Assembly (NCBI RefSeq): GCF_030770395.1
Contig: NZ_CP132480.1
Coordinates: forward strand, 5,069,478 to 5,133,477
Source: Telluria beijingensis
GTDB lineage: Bacteria; Pseudomonadota; Gammaproteobacteria; Burkholderiales; Burkholderiaceae_D
Direction: 5' to 3'
Length of the DNA stretch: 64,000 nt
Of the stretch, positions 9,703 through 19,469 are shown one piece after another. Made by a program: the position numbers and the translations under genes. A model generated the notes under the pieces. It made no database searches. It had not been told where the DNA came from and was given only the letters and a program-made list of their open reading frames with translations. Each line of letters begins with the position of its first letter. The first letter of the stretch is position 1.

Positions 9703-10580
9703 GCGCGGCGTGCGATCTCGATGAAGGCGTCGAGGTAGGCGGTGCCGGCGTCGACCTCGCGCGTGCCGAGGAAAATCTGCTTGAACACACCTTCCGGCCC
9801 GAGGCGCACCGGCGCCACCGCCATCCGGCCCGCGTATTCTTCCACCAGCCAGCGCGGCAGCGCCGCCACGCCGCGGCCGCTGGCCACCATCTGCAGCATG
9901 ATGTCGGTGGTCTCGATCGTCTTGCGCTGACGCGGCGCGCAGCCGGCCGGCAGGAAGAACTGGTTGTAGATGTCGAGCCGCTCGATATCGACCGGATAGG
10001 TGATGAGCACGTCGTCCGACAGGTCGGCCGGCTCGGCGTGGGTGCGCCCGGCCAGCGGATGGCTGCTCGCCACCACCAGCACCTGTTCGTAGTCGAACAC
10101 CGGCACGAACTTCAGGCCCGGCTTGAACAGCGGGTCGGGCGTGACCAGCAGGTCGATCTCGTAGCCGTGCAGGGCCTTGAGGCCGCCGAACTGGAAGCGC
10201 TGCTTGACGTCGACGTCGACCTCGGGCCAGGCCGCCAGGTAGGGATCCACCACTTTCAACAGCCACTGGTAGCAGGGATGGCATTCCATGCCGATGCGCA
10301 GGGTGCCGCGCTCGCCGCGCGCGTATTCGCGCATCAGGCGTTCGGCATGTTCGAGCTGCGGCAGCACCCGCTCGGCCAGCGCCAATAGGGATCGTCCGGC
10401 CTGGGTCAGGCGCAGCGAGCGGCCCTCGCGGGTCCAGACCGGCGTGCCCAGTTGCTGCTCCAGCTTTTTCACCGTGTGGCTCAGGGCCGATTGCGTCAGG
10501 CACAGCACGTCGGCGGCAGCGGTCAGCGAACCACGGCGGTCGACCTCGCGGATCAGCGACAGGTGGGTGCGTTCGATCAT
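9699..10580 (-). CDS. metR: LysR-type activator of methionine biosynthesis, MetR
   Basis: A 293-residue LysR-family protein. The winged helix-turn-helix is at 1-60 (LTAAADVLCLTQSALSHTVKKLEQQLG), followed by a periplasmic-binding-like effector domain containing RIGMECHPCYQWLLKVV, a stretch characteristic of MetR. In enterobacteria MetR uses homocysteine as co-effector and activates metE and related genes. It is divergent from metE, the classical arrangement. It converges with the AraC gene, overlapping it by four bases. Confidence 0.93.
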   Translation of the reverse strand: MIERTHLSLIREVDRRGSLTAAADVLCLTQSALSHTVKKLEQQLGTPVWTREGRSLRLTQAGRSLLALAERVLPQLEHAERLMREYARGERGTLRIGMECHPCYQWLLKVVDPYLAAWPEVDVDVKQRFQFGGLKALHGYEIDLLVTPDPLFKPGLKFVPVFDYEQVLVVASSHPLAGRTHAEPADLSDDVLITYPVDIERLDIYNQFFLPAGCAPRQRKTIETTDIMLQMVASGRGVAALPRWLVEEYAGRMAVAPVRLGPEGVFKQIFLGTREVDAGTAYLDAFIEIARRA

Positions 10581-10684
10581 GTCACATGAACTAAATTAAT
10601 GGATGGATGAAATCATACCAATTTTATTCATGAGTCAAGCGGCCTATCATCGACTCATCCATTGACGAACAGGCTGAACCCATC
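10581..10684. promoter_or_regulatory. metR-metE divergent regulatory region
   Basis: This AT-richer 104-bp spacer contains TGAACTAAATTAA at 10587-10599, a one-mismatch fit to the MetR site TGAA-N5-TTCA. A weaker half-site (TTCA at 10627-10630) lies about 35 bp further on. Homocysteine-dependent control by MetR is established for this gene pair in other bacteria. The exact -35/-10 boxes are not clear. Confidence 0.5.
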
Positions 10685-12967
10685 ATGACGACCACCCACA
10701 CCCTCGGCTTTCCGCGCATCGGCGCGCGCCGCGAACTGAAATTCGCCCTCGAGCGCTTCTGGAAGGGAGAAGCGACGGCCCAGGAACTCGGCGCCCAGGC
10801 AGCAAGCCTGCGCCAGCGCCACTGGCAGCAACAATCGAAACTCGATTTCGCCCCGGTTGGCGACTTCTCGCTGTACGACCAGGTGCTCGACATGAGCTTC
10901 ACGCTGGGGAACGTGCCCGAACGTGCCCACAGCCATGGCGGCGACGCGCTCGACGCCTATTTCCGTGTCGCGCGCGGCCGCAGTGCCGGCGACCATGACC
11001 ATGGCTGCGGCAGCGTCCACGCCGGCGAAATGACCAAGTGGTTCGACACCAACTACCACTACATCGTCCCCGAGTTCAGCGCCGACACCCAATTCAGGCT
11101 CGACACCGCGCGCCTCGACGAACAGCTGGCCCAGGCGCGCACGCTGGGCGTCAAGGCCAAGCCGGTGATCGTCGGCCCGCTGACCTATCTATGGCTGGGC
11201 AAGGCCAAGGATGGCAGCGACCGGCTCGACCTGCTGCCCCGCCTGCTGCCGGTGTATGCCGAGCTGCTGGCCTGGTTCGTCACACAAGGCATCGAGTGGG
11301 TGCAGGTCGACGAGCCGGCGCTGGTCACGGAACTCGATGCGCGCTGGCAGGCGGCGTTCGCCAGCGCCTATGACCTTCTGCAGCACAGCGGCGCGAAACT
11401 GCTGCTGGCGACCTATTTCGGGCGCCTGGAAGACAACCTGCCCCTCGCCTGCGCGCTGCCGGTCGACGGCCTGCACCTGGATGCGACCAGGGCGCGCGAC
11501 GAAATCGCGCCGGTCATCGCCGCGCTGGGCCACGACAAGATCCTGTCGCTGGGCGTGATCGACGGCCGCAATATCTGGAAGACCGACCTGCACGCGACCC
11601 TGGAATGGCTCGAGCCCATTCAGCGCCAGTTGCAGCAGCGCCTGTGGATCGCGCCATCGTGCTCGCTGCTGCACGTCCCGGTCGACCTGCAGAACGAACA
11701 GGCGCTGGATCCCGAGATCCGCTCCTGGCTGGCGTTCGCCGTGCAAAAGCTGGAGGAGTTGCGCATCCTCGCCCATGCGCTCGACCATGGCCGCTCGCAG
11801 GTGCAGCTGGAACTGGTCGAGAATGCCGCCGCGATCGACCGTCGCCGCGCCTCGAAGCGGGTATCGAACCCGCAGGTGGCGCAGGCACTGGCCGCGCTCA
11901 CGCCTGCACTGGGCCAGCGCGCCAGCAGCCACGCCGAGCGTAGCGCCAAGCAGGCCGCCCTGCTCCAATTGCCCAGCTACCCGACCACCACCATCGGTTC
12001 CTTCCCGCAGACGGCGGCGATCCGCCAGGCCCGCAACGCGTTCAAAAAGGGCGAGCTGGATGCGGCGGCCTACGAAGACGCGATGCGCGCCGAGATCGCG
12101 CGCTGTGTGCGCGAGCAGGAAGCGCTGGGGCTGGACGTGTTCGTGCACGGCGAGGCCGAGCGCAACGACATGGTCGAATACTTCGGCGAGCAGCTCGACG
12201 GCTATGCCTTCAGTCAGAACGGCTGGGTGCAATCCTACGGGTCGCGTTGCGTGAAGCCGCCGATCCTGTTCGGCGACGTGCGCCGCCCGCAGGCGATGAC
12301 GGTCAAGTGGACCACCTATGCGCAGTCGCTGACCGACAAACCGATGAAGGGCATGCTGACCGGCCCGGTGACGATCCTGAACTGGTCCTTCGTGCGCGAC
12401 GACCAGCCGCGCGCCGCCAGTTGCCGCCAGCTGGCGCTGGCGATCCGCGAGGAAGTGCTGGATCTGGAACGGGCCGGCGTGCGCGTGATCCAGATCGACG
12501 AGGCGGCGCTGCGCGAAGGCTTGCCGCTGCGGCGTTCGGAGTGGAAGGAATACCTGGACTGGGCGGTGGAGTCGTTCCGCATCACGGCCAACGGCGTCGC
12601 CGACGATACGCAGATCCACACCCATATGTGCTATTCGGAGTTCAACGACATCATCGCCGCGATCGCCGCCATGGATGCCGACGTGATCACGATCGAGACC
12701 TCACGCTCGGATATGGAACTGCTGGACGCCTTCGACGATTTCCAGTATCCGAACGAGATCGGCCCGGGCGTGTACGACATCCATTCGCCGAACATCCCGA
12801 GCCAGGACCACATCGTGGACCTGATGCGCAAGGCCGCCACCCGCATCCCGCCCGCGCGCCTGTGGATCAATCCGGACTGCGGCCTCAAGACCCGCAACTG
12901 GGAAGAAGTGCTGCCGGCGCTGCGCAATATGGTGGCGGCGGCGCATACGCTGCGCGCCGCAGCCTAG
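10685..12967 (+). CDS. metE: Cobalamin-independent methionine synthase
   Basis: A 760-residue MetE, which transfers a methyl group from 5-methyltetrahydropteroyltri-L-glutamate to homocysteine in the cytosol, the last step of methionine synthesis. It has the two-barrel layout: an N-terminal domain beginning [19 protein letters not shown], then a C-terminal catalytic domain from about residue 430 ([15 protein letters not shown]). The zinc ligands are in place: HMC in [12 protein letters not shown] near 648-650, the glutamate in [11 protein letters not shown] and the cysteine in NPDCGLKTR near 731. Length is normal. It is divergent from metR. Confidence 0.97.
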   Translation: MTTTHTLGFPRIGARRELKFALERFWKGEATAQELGAQAASLRQRHWQQQSKLDFAPVGDFSLYDQVLDMSFTLGNVPERAHSHGGDALDAYFRVARGRSAGDHDHGCGSVHAGEMTKWFDTNYHYIVPEFSADTQFRLDTARLDEQLAQARTLGVKAKPVIVGPLTYLWLGKAKDGSDRLDLLPRLLPVYAELLAWFVTQGIEWVQVDEPALVTELDARWQAAFASAYDLLQHSGAKLLLATYFGRLEDNLPLACALPVDGLHLDATRARDEIAPVIAALGHDKILSLGVIDGRNIWKTDLHATLEWLEPIQRQLQQRLWIAPSCSLLHVPVDLQNEQALDPEIRSWLAFAVQKLEELRILAHALDHGRSQVQLELVENAAAIDRRRASKRVSNPQVAQALAALTPALGQRASSHAERSAKQAALLQLPSYPTTTIGSFPQTAAIRQARNAFKKGELDAAAYEDAMRAEIARCVREQEALGLDVFVHGEAERNDMVEYFGEQLDGYAFSQNGWVQSYGSRCVKPPILFGDVRRPQAMTVKWTTYAQSLTDKPMKGMLTGPVTILNWSFVRDDQPRAASCRQLALAIREEVLDLERAGVRVIQIDEAALREGLPLRRSEWKEYLDWAVESFRITANGVADDTQIHTHMCYSEFNDIIAAIAAMDADVITIETSRSDMELLDAFDDFQYPNEIGPGVYDIHSPNIPSQDHIVDLMRKAATRIPPARLWINPDCGLKTRNWEEVLPALRNMVAAAHTLRAAA

Positions 12968-13923
12968 TTTGCAGCCGGCGCCGGCTTGTGCAGGAAGCCG
13001 GCCACCGCCTTCACCAGCAGGGGCGACACCGGCAGGGACGGATCGCTGTAGGCCGCCGCCTGCAGCGCCGGGTCGGCCCGCACGTGCTTGAACACGTGGT
13101 TCATGCCGGGAATGATGGACAGGGTCGCATCCGGTTTCGCGCGCTGCAGGCCATTGGCCTGGGCTACCTCCACCTGGATGTCGGTATTGCCCTGCACGAT
13201 CAGCACCGGCATGGCCAGGGCGGCGATGCGCTGCGCCGGCACGTACTTGAACCACGAGATCAGGTAGGGCTGGATGCTCGGGCGGTAGAGCGTCATCAGC
13301 GCGGGAGGAACCGGATCGACCGTGGTCCCGCTTTCAAGCGCCGCGAGAATGCGTTCGTTCTCGGGAACGAGATCCGGCGGCAGCTTGCCGGCCAGTTGCT
13401 TACGCAGGATATTCGAGGCGCCATCGGCGACACCGGCGATCGAGACGAAGGCAGCGGCGTCGGCCTGCTGCGCCGCCAGCATGCCGATCAGCGAGCCTTC
13501 GCTGTGACCGATCACGGCCACCGAACCGAAGCGCGGATCGGCCTTCAGCTTGCCGACCCAGGCCGCAGCGTCGTCCACGAAGGTCTCGAAGCGCAGATCG
13601 GATTCAGCCGGGCCTGCCGCCAGGCTCGCGCCGACGCCGCGCTTGTCATAGCGCACCGTGGCGATGCCCTCCCCGGCCAGCGCCACGGCCAGCATCCTGA
13701 GGCTGTCGTTGCGACCGGGGATCAGGCGGCTGTTGCCATCGCGGTCGGTCGGGCCGGAGCCGGCGATGATCAAGGCAACCCGGGGTTTATCCTGCGCGGC
13801 GGCCGGCAATTGCAGCGTGCCGGCGAGCTGGCCGGACGGCGTATCGAGGGCGATCTGCTCATCCCCCGTTTGTGCATGAGCAATGCCGGCGGCAAACGCC
13901 AATAACAGTGCAAGGAATTTCAT
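12964..13923 (-). CDS. Exported alpha/beta hydrolase
   Basis: A 319-residue protein with an N-terminal signal peptide ([17 protein letters not shown], cut after AHA). An alpha/beta-hydrolase fold follows: the oxyanion region [14 protein letters not shown], the nucleophile elbow [11 protein letters not shown] with the catalytic serine, an acid candidate in VQGNTDIQV and a histidine in [10 protein letters not shown]. It resembles periplasmic proteins annotated as serine aminopeptidase-like hydrolases. ATG 13923 is chosen because of the signal peptide and because it overlaps the stop of the small membrane gene upstream (ATGA). Its substrate is unknown. Its end overlaps the metE stop by four bases. 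Confidence 0.85.
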   Translation of the reverse strand: MKFLALLLAFAAGIAHAQTGDEQIALDTPSGQLAGTLQLPAAAQDKPRVALIIAGSGPTDRDGNSRLIPGRNDSLRMLAVALAGEGIATVRYDKRGVGASLAAGPAESDLRFETFVDDAAAWVGKLKADPRFGSVAVIGHSEGSLIGMLAAQQADAAAFVSIAGVADGASNILRKQLAGKLPPDLVPENERILAALESGTTVDPVPPALMTLYRPSIQPYLISWFKYVPAQRIAALAMPVLIVQGNTDIQVEVAQANGLQRAKPDATLSIIPGMNHVFKHVRADPALQAAAYSDPSLPVSPLLVKAVAGFLHKPAPAAN

Positions 13924-14150
13924 GTCCGCTCCACCGTGATCACCTTGGGCGCGACGATCAACACGGCCGTCCAGCCCAGCAGGGAAAAGCAGCGCCGCAA
14001 GCCCTCGAAACACAGGAACCAGACGGCCCACTGCGCAACATCGTAGTCGAACGGAGGCAACCCCGCCGCCGACATCAGGTACATCGTTGCGAGCGCGGCC
14101 AGCACGCCCACGATGGCGGAGAACCACCACTTCCTTTCAAGTTCGGACAT
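13920..14150 (-). CDS. Small two-helix membrane protein of unknown function
   Basis: About 76 residues starting MSELERKWWFSAIVG, with two hydrophobic segments (about 9-28 and 46-66) separated by a short aromatic loop. I do not recognise the family. The start at 14150 has GAGGGA just upstream; longer starts at 14162 and 14165 are possible. The stop overlaps the hydrolase start, so the two genes are translationally coupled. The next gene upstream ends 24 bases away, so three genes may form one unit. Confidence 0.6.
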   Translation of the reverse strand: MSELERKWWFSAIVGVLAALATMYLMSAAGLPPFDYDVAQWAVWFLCFEGLRRCFSLLGWTAVLIVAPKVITVERT

Positions 14151-14174
14151 TCGATCCCTCATCAATTATTATTT

Positions 14175-14666
14175 TCAGGCCGCCACGGCCACGCTGCGCT
14201 GCGCCAGGCAGAAGCCGTTGATGCGTTCCAGCGTGTCGTTCGCCGCCTGCTCGTCGAGCCCCGCCCCGAAATGGTAGCGATGGGTCGCGGTCTCGATCTC
14301 GATCCGGCCATGGCCGAAGCCCAGCGCCTCCCACTTGGCTTCGGGAGACCAGGCTTCCGGCGCCGGCAACAGCCGCACCGCGCGGATCTCGTCGAGCAGG
14401 AAGGCCAGCTCGATCGGCGGCAAGTCGCCTTCGCTGGCGATATACAGCTCGTCGCGGAACACGAAGTTGCGGTACAGCGCCCAGGCGGCCACGCTGACGA
14501 TGGCCAGCGCGCAGGCGGTGAACATGACGACGCCGGGCGACAGGTCGCGCCGCGCGCCGCTCGCCAGGCCGTAGGCCAGCAGGCAGACGAAGCAAAAGGA
14601 CATGCACGCGGCAAAGCCGCGCTTCTGGGTTGGACAGACGATGTGCAGGACCTGGCTGGCGCTCAT
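14175..14666 (-). CDS. Membrane protein with PH-like cytoplasmic domain, unknown function
   Basis: A 163-residue protein with two transmembrane segments near the N-terminus (about 19-37 and 45-63). A soluble C-terminal domain follows, with alternating strands (FRDELYIASEGDLPPIELAFLLDEIRAVRLLP, then RIEIETATHRYHFGAGLDE) and a last helix. This layout is seen in small membrane proteins with a pleckstrin-like domain. I cannot name a family. It precedes the small membrane gene and hydrolase on the same strand. Confidence 0.65.
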   Translation of the reverse strand: MSASQVLHIVCPTQKRGFAACMSFCFVCLLAYGLASGARRDLSPGVVMFTACALAIVSVAAWALYRNFVFRDELYIASEGDLPPIELAFLLDEIRAVRLLPAPEAWSPEAKWEALGFGHGRIEIETATHRYHFGAGLDEQAANDTLERINGFCLAQRSVAVAA

Positions 14667-14747
14667 TCCTTCTCTTCGAAAACGCTCTTGGTTGTGAAAG
14701 ATACCACTTCTCGAAGGGATGAATATGCGCGGATTGTCTCTTGTACC

Positions 14748-15797
14748 CTACAGTCCGGCCTCCAGCGCACCGGCGAACCAGCCCAGCTCACCGTCCAGCG
14801 CGGCCCGGATCGGCCCCGGCGTGAGGCCGGTCCAGCGCTTGAACGAGCGCCGGAAATTGGCGGCATCGTGAAAGCCCAGGTAGCGCGCGACTTCCTCGTT
14901 GTCGGCCCGCTCCACCTGGAACAGCCATAGCGCCACATGGGTGCGCACCTGGTCCAGCTCGGCCTGGAAGTGGGTGTGGTGGCGCAGCAGCTGGCGCTTG
15001 AAGGTGGCCGGGCTGACGCCGAAATCGCTTGCGGCGCGCTCCAGCGTCGGCGCGGTGCGCACCTCGGCCAGCAGGTAGTCGTACAGCGCGGCCAGGATGC
15101 CCGGCGCACGCGGCGCCTCCTGCTCGGCGGCCTGCAGCGCCAGGCGCGCCGCCATCTCGCTGGCGCGCGGCCACGGCCGGTCGAGCCAGTTCGAAGGCAG
15201 CAGCATGGCGTCGAGCTGGCAGCCGAAGCGCAGCTCGGTGCCCAGGTGGACGTGGTGCTGCTCGACGTGGCGCGGCGCGCCGCGGTTGAAGCAGAAGCGC
15301 CACGGCAGGCGCTCGCCGCCCAGCCAGCGGCACAGGGCCACCACCGCCGTCATGTGCATCTCGACCAGGGCCGGACGAATGCCCGGCGCGCCGTAGGCGT
15401 CGACCCAGTACAGCAACGCCACGTCGCCCCAGCTCTCGAAGCGCGGCCGCAGCAGCGGCGCCAGGCGCGCATGGAAGCGGCACAGCGTTTGCAGCAGCGC
15501 GCGCAGGCTGGGCGCCTGCACCAGCGCATGGCTGGCGGCGCCGTCGTGGCCCGGCAACAGCAACTGGCCCAGCATGAAGCTGGTGTCGGGACTGTCCAGG
15601 GTGCGCAGGGTGTTCGCCAGTTGCTGCAGGTATTGGGCCGGGGCGAGCAGGCCGTCGGGATCGAGGCCGGCCACCAGCCCCGTGTCATGCAACAGGTCGG
15701 CGTCGCCGGCGTCGCGCGAGCGGCCGTATTCCAGCGCCAGCGCGGGCTGCTGCCGCGCCGGGATCGATGGTTCTCCGGCTGGCTGCCAGGCGATCAC
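14748..15797 (-). CDS. AraC-family regulator with arabinose-binding-type N-terminal domain
   Basis: A 349-residue regulator. The N-terminal part (TGLVAGLDPDGLLAPAQYLQQLANTL onward) looks like the long Arabinose_bd domain shared with OruR/ArgR-type AraC proteins. The C-terminal AraC domain has ERAASDFGVSPATFKRQLLRH and VARYLGFHDAANFRRSFKRWTG. The GTG at 15797 is chosen because it overlaps the GGDEF stop as GTGA, showing translational coupling. A longer start would lie inside the upstream gene. The pair forms an operon that may be phosphate-regulated, given the PHO-like box upstream of the first gene. Confidence 0.85.
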   Translation of the reverse strand: MIAWQPAGEPSIPARQQPALALEYGRSRDAGDADLLHDTGLVAGLDPDGLLAPAQYLQQLANTLRTLDSPDTSFMLGQLLLPGHDGAASHALVQAPSLRALLQTLCRFHARLAPLLRPRFESWGDVALLYWVDAYGAPGIRPALVEMHMTAVVALCRWLGGERLPWRFCFNRGAPRHVEQHHVHLGTELRFGCQLDAMLLPSNWLDRPWPRASEMAARLALQAAEQEAPRAPGILAALYDYLLAEVRTAPTLERAASDFGVSPATFKRQLLRHHTHFQAELDQVRTHVALWLFQVERADNEEVARYLGFHDAANFRRSFKRWTGLTPGPIRAALDGELGWFAGALEAGL

Positions 15798-16690
15798 ACG
15801 GCGTCCATCCGGCGGCACAGGTCGGCCAGCAGCGCGTCCGGCGCGCCGCGCGCCGGCGCGCAGCCGTGGCGCAGGGAGATCCGCACCCGTCCATTGGGCG
15901 CATGGTGGCGCATCGACGACACCATGCGGCACAGGTGCTGGGCGGCGTCGCGCGCTTCAAACTCGTTCAGGCCCGGCATCAGCACCGCGAAGCGGTCGCC
16001 CGCGTAGCGGCACAGCAGGTCCTCGTTGCGCAGGTTCAGCAGCAGCATGTGCGCCACCGCCTGCAGCACGCGATCTCCCTCGGCCTGGCCGTGCTCGCGG
16101 TTGATGCGATGGAATTCGTCGATATCGAACAGCACCAGCGCGCTGGCGCCCTGGCCCTCCATGCGCCGGCTCTCCAGGCGCAGCTGCTCGCGCAGGTAGG
16201 CGGCATCGGCCAGCTGGGTGATGCGGTCGAAGGGGCGGTGGTTGCGGAACAGCCGCTCGCGCTTGCGCATGTGGTCGGACAGGGTGGCCTGCTCCAGGCG
16301 CCAGTAATACATGCCGACGGTAAGCACCAGCATGCCGAGCGGCAGCAGCGACTCGAGCGCGTTGTCCCACAGCGCGGCCTTGTCGACGTCGACCACCTCG
16401 TCCAGGCAGTCGGCCCAGGAGCCGAGCATGATGCAGGCCAGGCCGCCGGCCAGCAGGCGCGTCACCAGGCCATCGGGGCGGCTGGACAGCACGGTCAGGC
16501 ACCACAGCGCCGCCAGCAGCGAGGTGCCGCCCTCGCTGGCGATGTCGACCCAGTCCCACTCCGCCACCGGGATGCCGTTCCCGGCGCCGACGAACAGGAA
16601 GGCGAAGGCGCCGAGCAGCGCGCCGATCAACAGGGCATGGCGGATGACGTTGGACATAAGGGCGGCATTGGAGGTGGATCGTCGGAACAT
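15794..16690 (-). CDS. Membrane GGDEF-domain protein with degenerate active site
   Basis: A 298-residue protein. Four to five transmembrane helices occupy roughly residues 15-130 and carry a GGDEF domain from about 150. The active-site signature reads YAGDRFAVL, so GGDEF is changed to AGDRF: two of the five positions differ, including the metal-binding acidic pair. Cyclase activity is therefore doubtful, and it may bind c-di-GMP or GTP, or act as a partner protein. The start is uncertain. If the PHO-like promoter at 16686-16719 is used, translation would begin at ATG 16657 (MSNVIRHALL) instead of 16690. Confidence 0.8.
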   Translation of the reverse strand: MFRRSTSNAALMSNVIRHALLIGALLGAFAFLFVGAGNGIPVAEWDWVDIASEGGTSLLAALWCLTVLSSRPDGLVTRLLAGGLACIMLGSWADCLDEVVDVDKAALWDNALESLLPLGMLVLTVGMYYWRLEQATLSDHMRKRERLFRNHRPFDRITQLADAAYLREQLRLESRRMEGQGASALVLFDIDEFHRINREHGQAEGDRVLQAVAHMLLLNLRNEDLLCRYAGDRFAVLMPGLNEFEARDAAQHLCRMVSSMRHHAPNGRVRISLRHGCAPARGAPDALLADLCRRMDAV

Positions 16691-16719
16691 AGCGCAGCCA
16701 GATGACCGCCAGATGACAG
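16686..16719 (-). promoter_or_regulatory. Candidate PHO box and -10 for the GGDEF-AraC operon
   Basis: On the minus strand CTGTCAT (16719-16713) and CGGTCAT (16708-16702) are spaced 11 bp apart, matching the PhoB direct-repeat box with one mismatch in 14. Exactly 10 bp later comes TATGTT (16691-16686), the spacing seen in known pho promoters. Another TTGTCAT lies just upstream. The match is by eye. Confidence 0.5.
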
Positions 16720-16882
16720 GATGACAAACCGTCGCGCCGCGGCACAGGGTCCAAACGGCTCACGCGCGCATCGGCGCCCGCGCCGCCAGGGTCGCGCAAT
16801 GCATGGCGCCAGCGGCCGGCGCCGGGTCAATTCGGCTCATCCGGGCCCGGAATAGTCCGGGCGGCATGCCGGAAACCGGAAG

Positions 16883-16916
16883 TCGTCACCGATACGTCAC
16901 ATTCGGGCACCAGAAT
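16883..16916 (+). promoter_or_regulatory. Candidate PHO box and -10 for the receptor-phytase operon
   Basis: TCGTCAC (16883-16889) and ACGTCAC (16894-16900) form an 11-bp direct repeat with the GTCA core of a PhoB box. CAGAAT follows exactly 10 bp later (16911-16916) as a -10. The start site would be near 16923, about 24 bases before the receptor ATG. Control by phosphate starvation would suit a phytase operon. Confidence 0.5.
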
Positions 16917-16946
16917 CCGCCCCACTCCAACTATCTCCTTGCCCCC

Positions 16947-19469
16947 ATGCGCCATCTCGCCCTCCCCGCCATCACCGCCAGCCTGCTGGCCGCTGCCGGC
17001 GTCCATGCCGCTCCAGCGCCAGCCCCGGCCGTCGAATCCAGCGTGGTCGTCACCGGCCAGCGCGCCAGCCTGGCGCGCGCCATCGCGGCCCAGGAACAGG
17101 CCGACAATATCGTCAGCGTCGTCAGCAGCGACGACATCGGCCACCTGCCCGACAAGAACGCCGCCGAAGCGCTGGCGCGCGTACCGGGCCTCTCGGTCCA
17201 GCGCGACCAGGGCGAAGGCCGCTACGTGGTGGTGCGCGGCCTGGACGCCGACTACAACAGCGTGACCATCAACGGCGCCCTGGTGCCTTCGCCCGAGGCG
17301 ACGCGGCGCGCGGTGGCGCTCGACGTGCTGCCGGCCGGCCTGGTGCGCTCGCTGGAAGTGACCAAGTCGGCCACGCCCGACCAGGATGCCAACTCGCTGG
17401 GCGGCACGGTCGAAGTCAAGACCCTGTCGGCATTCGACCTGCCGGGCAGGCTGCTCAGCGTCGGCGTGGCGGGCAGCCACGACACCAACACCGACCAGAA
17501 CAGCCCGAGCGCCAACCTGCTGTGGGCCCAGCGCTTCTTGGACGGCAAACTGGGCATCGCGGCCGGCCTGTCGGGCGAGAAGCGCAAGTTCGGCTCGGAC
17601 AATGTGGAAACCGGCGGCGCCTGGGACGGCAATCGCCTGGAAGGCTTCGAGATGCGCGACTACCTGCCCACGCGCGAGCGCCGCGCCGGCGCCTTCAACC
17701 TCGACTACCGCCCCGACGCCACTACCAGCTACGCGCTGCGCGGCTTCATGAGCCGCTTCTCGGACGAAGAGTCGCGCGACCGCATGACCGTCGGCGACTT
17801 CGAGAATGACGACGAAAGCGTGGTGGAAGGCGAACTCGCCCCCGCCACCATCGAGCGCCGCCTGCGCCAGCGCAAGTACACGCAAGAGATCCGTTCGCTC
17901 ACCGGCACGATGGACCGTCGCTTCGGCGACAGCTGGAAAATGCACCTCGAGGCAGCCACCAGCCGCTCGACCGACAAGACCCCGAACGCGATCAGCGACG
18001 CGCGCTTCACCAATATCGAGAGCTTCGCCGACGTCGGCTTCACCAACACCCGTGCGCCGCACCTGATCGCACCGGCCGGCGTGGCCGACGCGGCCAACTA
18101 CGAACTCGATTCGTTCGCGATCGAGCGCGCCTATGCCAGGGACTCCAGCCACCAGCTGCGCCTGGACCTGCAGCGCGACTTCGACGCCGGCGACTGGAGC
18201 GGCGCGTTCAAGTTCGGCGCCAAGGCCACCCGCCGCGACAAGCGCACCGACACCGACGCCTGGGAATTCGGCAGCGACGATCCGGAAGACGGCGACTACT
18301 GGGGCCTTGGTGCGACCTCGATGGCGGACTTCGTCAATGGCAACCGGCTCGACTACCCGTTCGGCAACCTCGGCTATGCAATCGACCCGGGCCTGGTCCG
18401 CGCGCGCCTGGCGGGCCTGAACCGCGACGGCGCACGCGCGATCGTCGATTCGGCGCTGGACGACTTCAAGCTGCAGGAAGACATCGACGCCGCCTACCTG
18501 CAGGCCAGCCTGCGCCGCGGCGCCTGGTCGCTGCTGGCCGGCGTGCGCGCCGAGCGCACCCGCTTCAAGGCCGACGGTTCGCAGGTGACGGACGAAGAAG
18601 AGATCACGCCACGCGGCGCAAAACGTTCATATACCAACTGGCTGCCGGGCATGCACCTGCGCTACGACCTGGACCAGCACACCAGCGTCCGCGCCGCCTG
18701 GAGCAACTCGGTGGTGCGCGCCAACTTCGCCCAGCTGGCGCCGGGCGTCAGCCTGGATGGCGACGACGAAGCCACCATCGGCAACCCGGACCTGAATCCG
18801 CTGCGCTCGCACAACCTGGACCTGGGTATCGAGCGCACCATCGGCGGCGACGGCGTGCTGTCGGCCTATGTGTTCACCAAGGATATCAAGGACTTCACCT
18901 ATGCGACCGACCTGGCCGGCACCGGGGACTGGGCCGATTTTTCCAGCGCGATCTCGTACAAGAACGGCGAGAAGGCGCGCGTGCGCGGCATCGAACTGGC
19001 CTGGCAGCAGCCGCTGCGCATGCTGCCGGCGCCGTTCAACGGCCTGCTGATCGGCATCAACGGCGCCATCACCCACTCGCGTGCCGACATCGACAGCGCC
19101 GATGGCGACGGCGGGATCGGTGCACGCGAGATCCGCATGCCCGGCCAGTCGAACCGCATCGGCAACCTGATGGTGGGCTACGAAGCCGGTGGCTTCAGCG
19201 CGCGCCTGGCAATGAACTACAAGTCGCCCTACCTGCTGGAACTGGGCGAGGATGTGCTCGACGCCACCCAGGACCGCTACGTCGATACCCAGAAACAGCT
19301 GGACTTCTCGATGTCCTACCGGTTCGACAAGCGCTGGCAGCTGACCTTCGACGCCAGCAACCTGAACAACGAAAAATACTACGTCTACATGGGCGACAAG
19401 TCCCGTAATTCGCAACACGAACAATACGGCCGCACCTTCAAGATCGGCCTGAAAGCGAGCATCTTCTAA
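16947..19469 (+). CDS. TonB-dependent outer-membrane receptor (Xanthomonas/Caulobacter type), phytase-linked
   Basis: An 840-residue outer-membrane receptor. A signal peptide (to about residue 22) is followed by a TonB-box-like VVVTGQ, then a plug domain with DKNAAEALARVPGLSVQRDQGEGRYVVVRGL and a long beta-barrel ending in a terminal phenylalanine (KASIF). The plug sequence is typical of the TonB-Xanth-Caul group that imports organic substrates. The ATG at 16947 is chosen for the signal peptide; the frame continues upstream. The stop overlaps the phytase start (TAATG), so the receptor likely takes up products of phytate hydrolysis or phytate itself. Confidence 0.9.
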   Translation: MRHLALPAITASLLAAAGVHAAPAPAPAVESSVVVTGQRASLARAIAAQEQADNIVSVVSSDDIGHLPDKNAAEALARVPGLSVQRDQGEGRYVVVRGLDADYNSVTINGALVPSPEATRRAVALDVLPAGLVRSLEVTKSATPDQDANSLGGTVEVKTLSAFDLPGRLLSVGVAGSHDTNTDQNSPSANLLWAQRFLDGKLGIAAGLSGEKRKFGSDNVETGGAWDGNRLEGFEMRDYLPTRERRAGAFNLDYRPDATTSYALRGFMSRFSDEESRDRMTVGDFENDDESVVEGELAPATIERRLRQRKYTQEIRSLTGTMDRRFGDSWKMHLEAATSRSTDKTPNAISDARFTNIESFADVGFTNTRAPHLIAPAGVADAANYELDSFAIERAYARDSSHQLRLDLQRDFDAGDWSGAFKFGAKATRRDKRTDTDAWEFGSDDPEDGDYWGLGATSMADFVNGNRLDYPFGNLGYAIDPGLVRARLAGLNRDGARAIVDSALDDFKLQEDIDAAYLQASLRRGAWSLLAGVRAERTRFKADGSQVTDEEEITPRGAKRSYTNWLPGMHLRYDLDQHTSVRAAWSNSVVRANFAQLAPGVSLDGDDEATIGNPDLNPLRSHNLDLGIERTIGGDGVLSAYVFTKDIKDFTYATDLAGTGDWADFSSAISYKNGEKARVRGIELAWQQPLRMLPAPFNGLLIGINGAITHSRADIDSADGDGGIGAREIRMPGQSNRIGNLMVGYEAGGFSARLAMNYKSPYLLELGEDVLDATQDRYVDTQKQLDFSMSYRFDKRWQLTFDASNLNNEKYYVYMGDKSRNSQHEQYGRTFKIGLKASIF

